Positions 62,627 through 64,000 of a stretch of 64,000 nt of DNA are shown piece by piece (position 1 is the first letter of the stretch; each line of letters opens with the position of its first letter). The notes beneath the pieces are model-generated. The model saw only the letters and a program-made list of their open reading frames with translations, made no database searches and had not been told where the DNA came from. The translations under genes were made by a program, and so were the position numbers. Source of the stretch: Betaproteobacteria bacterium (GTDB taxonomy: Bacteria; Pseudomonadota; Gammaproteobacteria; Burkholderiales; Casimicrobiaceae); the NCBI GenBank assembly GCA_013298695.1, contig JAAFIS010000001.1, positions 496,001 through 560,000 on the forward strand, read 5' to 3'.

Positions 62627-63363
62627 GCGTTCTTTCAGTTCACGACATTAAGAAAAGTTACGGTGCCATTCGTGCCGTAGACGGCGTGAGCTTCAACGTG
62701 GAGCCCGGTGAAATTCTCGGCGTGATTGGCCCGAACGGCAGTGGCAAAACGACGCTTTTCAATTCGATTCTTGGTCAAATCAAACCCGACACAGGCCGCG
62801 TTGAATTCGAAGGCGTGGACATTTCCGGCAAATCTCCGCTCGCGCTCTCGCGGCTCGGTGTTGGTCGCACGTTTCAGAATTTGCAAGTATTTAGCAAACT
62901 CTCGTTGCGTGACAATTTGATCGCTGCCGCACAAGAATTTCACGGCGGATTGTGGGGGCGCATTTTTGCGCCTTCAGACAACGGCGTCGGTGCGCGCGCC
63001 GATGAAATGATCGAAATGTTTCGCTTGAAGCATGTCGCGGATTTGCCTGCAGGCTCGCTGTCGTACGGACAGCAAAAACTGGTGGACATTGCGATGGCGT
63101 TCATGCCCGCGCCGCGTCTCGTGTTGCTTGATGAACCTTGCGCTGGCGTGAACCCGTCGCTCGTCGACGGCCTGCGTGATTTGCTGATCGAGCTTAATCG
63201 AAAACAAGGCGGCAGCTTCGTGGTGATTGAGCACAACATGGATTTTGTGATGAAGCTCTGTCATCGCATTGTGTGCATGGTGGAAGGCAAAGTGCTCGCG
63301 GTAGGCAAGCCCGCTGAGATTCAAAATAATCGCGCCGTGCTCGAAGCGTATCTCGGGAACTGA
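62623..63363 (+). CDS. ABC transporter ATPase LivG-type
   Basis: The 246-residue ATPase has Walker A GPNGSGKTTLFN, the LivG-type FQNLQVFSKLSLRDNLIAAAQ, the signature LSYGQQKLVDIAMAFM and Walker B LVLLDEPCAGVNP. The signature lacks the first Ser of the usual LSGGQ (LSYGQ), which is common in LivG. I chose the ATG at 62623, which overlaps the livM stop. Confidence 0.93.
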   Translation: MSVLSVHDIKKSYGAIRAVDGVSFNVEPGEILGVIGPNGSGKTTLFNSILGQIKPDTGRVEFEGVDISGKSPLALSRLGVGRTFQNLQVFSKLSLRDNLIAAAQEFHGGLWGRIFAPSDNGVGARADEMIEMFRLKHVADLPAGSLSYGQQKLVDIAMAFMPAPRLVLLDEPCAGVNPSLVDGLRDLLIELNRKQGGSFVVIEHNMDFVMKLCHRIVCMVEGKVLAVGKPAEIQNNRAVLEAYLGN

Positions 63364-63365
63364 TC

Positions 63366-64000
63366 GTGACAATCAACGCTTCCCCTCTCATCGAATTTGA
63401 TCGCGTGGTTGCCGGATACACGCATCTCACGATCTTGAACGAACTCAGTTTCACAGCGCGTAAAGGCGAGATTACGCTTTTGATCGGTCCGAATGGCGCA
63501 GGCAAATCTACAGTGCTCAAAACGCTTTTTGGCATGCTCACTCCGCGCGCGGGCGAAGTGCGGATGAACGGAAAAGTCATCAATGGCAAAACGCCTCGCG
63601 ACTTGCTCGCAGAAGGTATCGCCTTTGTGCCGCAAGGCCGCAATTTGTTTGGCAGTTTGTCGGTTTTACATAATTTAGAACTTGGCGCATTTCACCTCTC
63701 ATCGCCCATAAGAAATGGGCGAATCGCGGAAGTGTTAGAGCGATTTCCACGACTTAAGGAACGCATCGATTCACGCGCCGCGTCGCTCTCTGGCGGTGAG
63801 CAGAAACAGCTGGAAATTGGCCGCGCGTTGCTCGTTCATCCGGAGGTCTTACTCATTGATGAGCCCTCGATCGGGCTTGCGCCGATCATCGTGCAAGAGG
63901 TGATGCAGCTGTTGCGTGGCCTCGCAGCGTCGGGCAAAAGCGTGGTGATGGTGGAGCAAAACGTGCGCACGGCGCTCAAATACGCAGATCGCGCGCTGGC
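63366..64000 (+). CDS. ABC transporter ATPase LivF-type (3' end cut by window edge)
   Basis: At least 211 codons are present, from GTG 63366. Walker A is GPNGAGKSTVLK, the signature LSGGEQKQLEIGRALL and Walker B VLLIDEPSIGLAP; VMVEQNVRTALKYADRAL is at the right edge. The segment HLSSPIRNGRIAEVL (about residues 111-125) is encoded by a GCCCA/TGGGC palindrome at 63702-63722. It takes the place of the variable stretch before the ELFPRL/ERFPRL block of LivF. Length to the family's next conserved block is normal. Confidence 0.9.
   Translation, partial: MTINASPLIEFDRVVAGYTHLTILNELSFTARKGEITLLIGPNGAGKSTVLKTLFGMLTPRAGEVRMNGKVINGKTPRDLLAEGIAFVPQGRNLFGSLSVLHNLELGAFHLSSPIRNGRIAEVLERFPRLKERIDSRAASLSGGEQKQLEIGRALLVHPEVLLIDEPSIGLAPIIVQEVMQLLRGLAASGKSVVMVEQNVRTALKYADRAL
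63702..63722 (+). repeat. GCCCA/TGGGC palindrome, in-frame copy inside livF
   Basis: TCGCCCA-TAAGAAA-TGGGCGA is the most complete copy of the scattered family: 7-base arms around a 7-base loop. It lies within the livF reading frame, where it encodes part of HLSSPIRNGRI. No frame disruption results. Confidence 0.8.

Overview
The window reads as a contiguous chromosomal segment of a betaproteobacterium, most likely in or near the Burkholderiales. This is an inference from gene content: a Bug-type tricarboxylate-binding protein, the phasin/PhaR pair of polyhydroxybutyrate metabolism, the recJ-RpfE-like pair, a rubrerythrin/Fe-S oxidoreductase/DUF3501 operon, IPTL-type C-terminal sorting signals, RelA without an HD active site, and a protocatechuate branch next to a LivHMGF transporter. 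No phage, plasmid, IS element or CRISPR array is visible.

Layout. 1-2917: queG (cut by the left edge) diverges from tsaE-amiC. 3184-7028: a solute-binding protein, a TPM-domain protein and an aldo/keto reductase. 7096-8491: divergent phaP/phaR with three shared operator-like sites. 8661-11120: rimO and a PIN-like unknown. 11194-13934: an XRE regulator opposite two small membrane proteins and a hydrolase. 14728-22872: a surface and signalling block with a LamG/repeat protein, a GGDEF protein, a cupredoxin-like protein and a beta-helix protein; the LamG and beta-helix proteins end in IPTL-like tails. 23202-31007: recJ, an RpfE-like gene, a DUF349 protein and a DinG-family helicase. 31011-35566: a phytase-like esterase, a histidine phosphatase, a divergent MurA paralogue and bamD. 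35666-39848: rluD-pgeF-relA. 39993-42791: DUF3501, Fe-S oxidoreductase and rubrerythrin, split by a dense array of palindromes. 43039-48266: rhlE-ybaK, a GNAT protein, an LD-carboxypeptidase and a LasA-like M23 peptidase. 48449-51986: tRNA-Arg and a phosphonate/selenate-type ABC transporter. 52457-57001: ilvI-ilvH-lipoprotein-ilvC, a relic of an ilvC 3' end, and a GIY-YIG nuclease bracketed by REP-like repeats. 57138-64000: aroB-pcaB-pcaCD-livHMGF, an almost gapless operon running off the right edge.

How the parts work together. The last operon couples shikimate-pathway entry (aroB) to protocatechuate breakdown (pcaB and a PcaC-PcaD fusion) and to an ABC importer. The phaP/phaR pair controls storage-granule coating. 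The rubrerythrin operon looks like an oxidative-stress module. Most other genes are housekeeping.

The most interesting material is non-coding or architectural. There are three repeat families: a REP-like repeat in inverted pairs, a second repeat flanking the RpfE-like gene, and a GCCCA/TGGGC palindrome scattered over at least eight sites, one of them in frame inside livF. A nested palindrome array lies in the rubrerythrin operon. A MurA-like enzyme has Asp for the catalytic Cys and Ser for the essential Lys. The PcaC-PcaD fusion has reversed domain order. A duplicated, synonymously diverged ilvC tail suggests allele replacement. All identifications come from reading the sequence; no database search was run.
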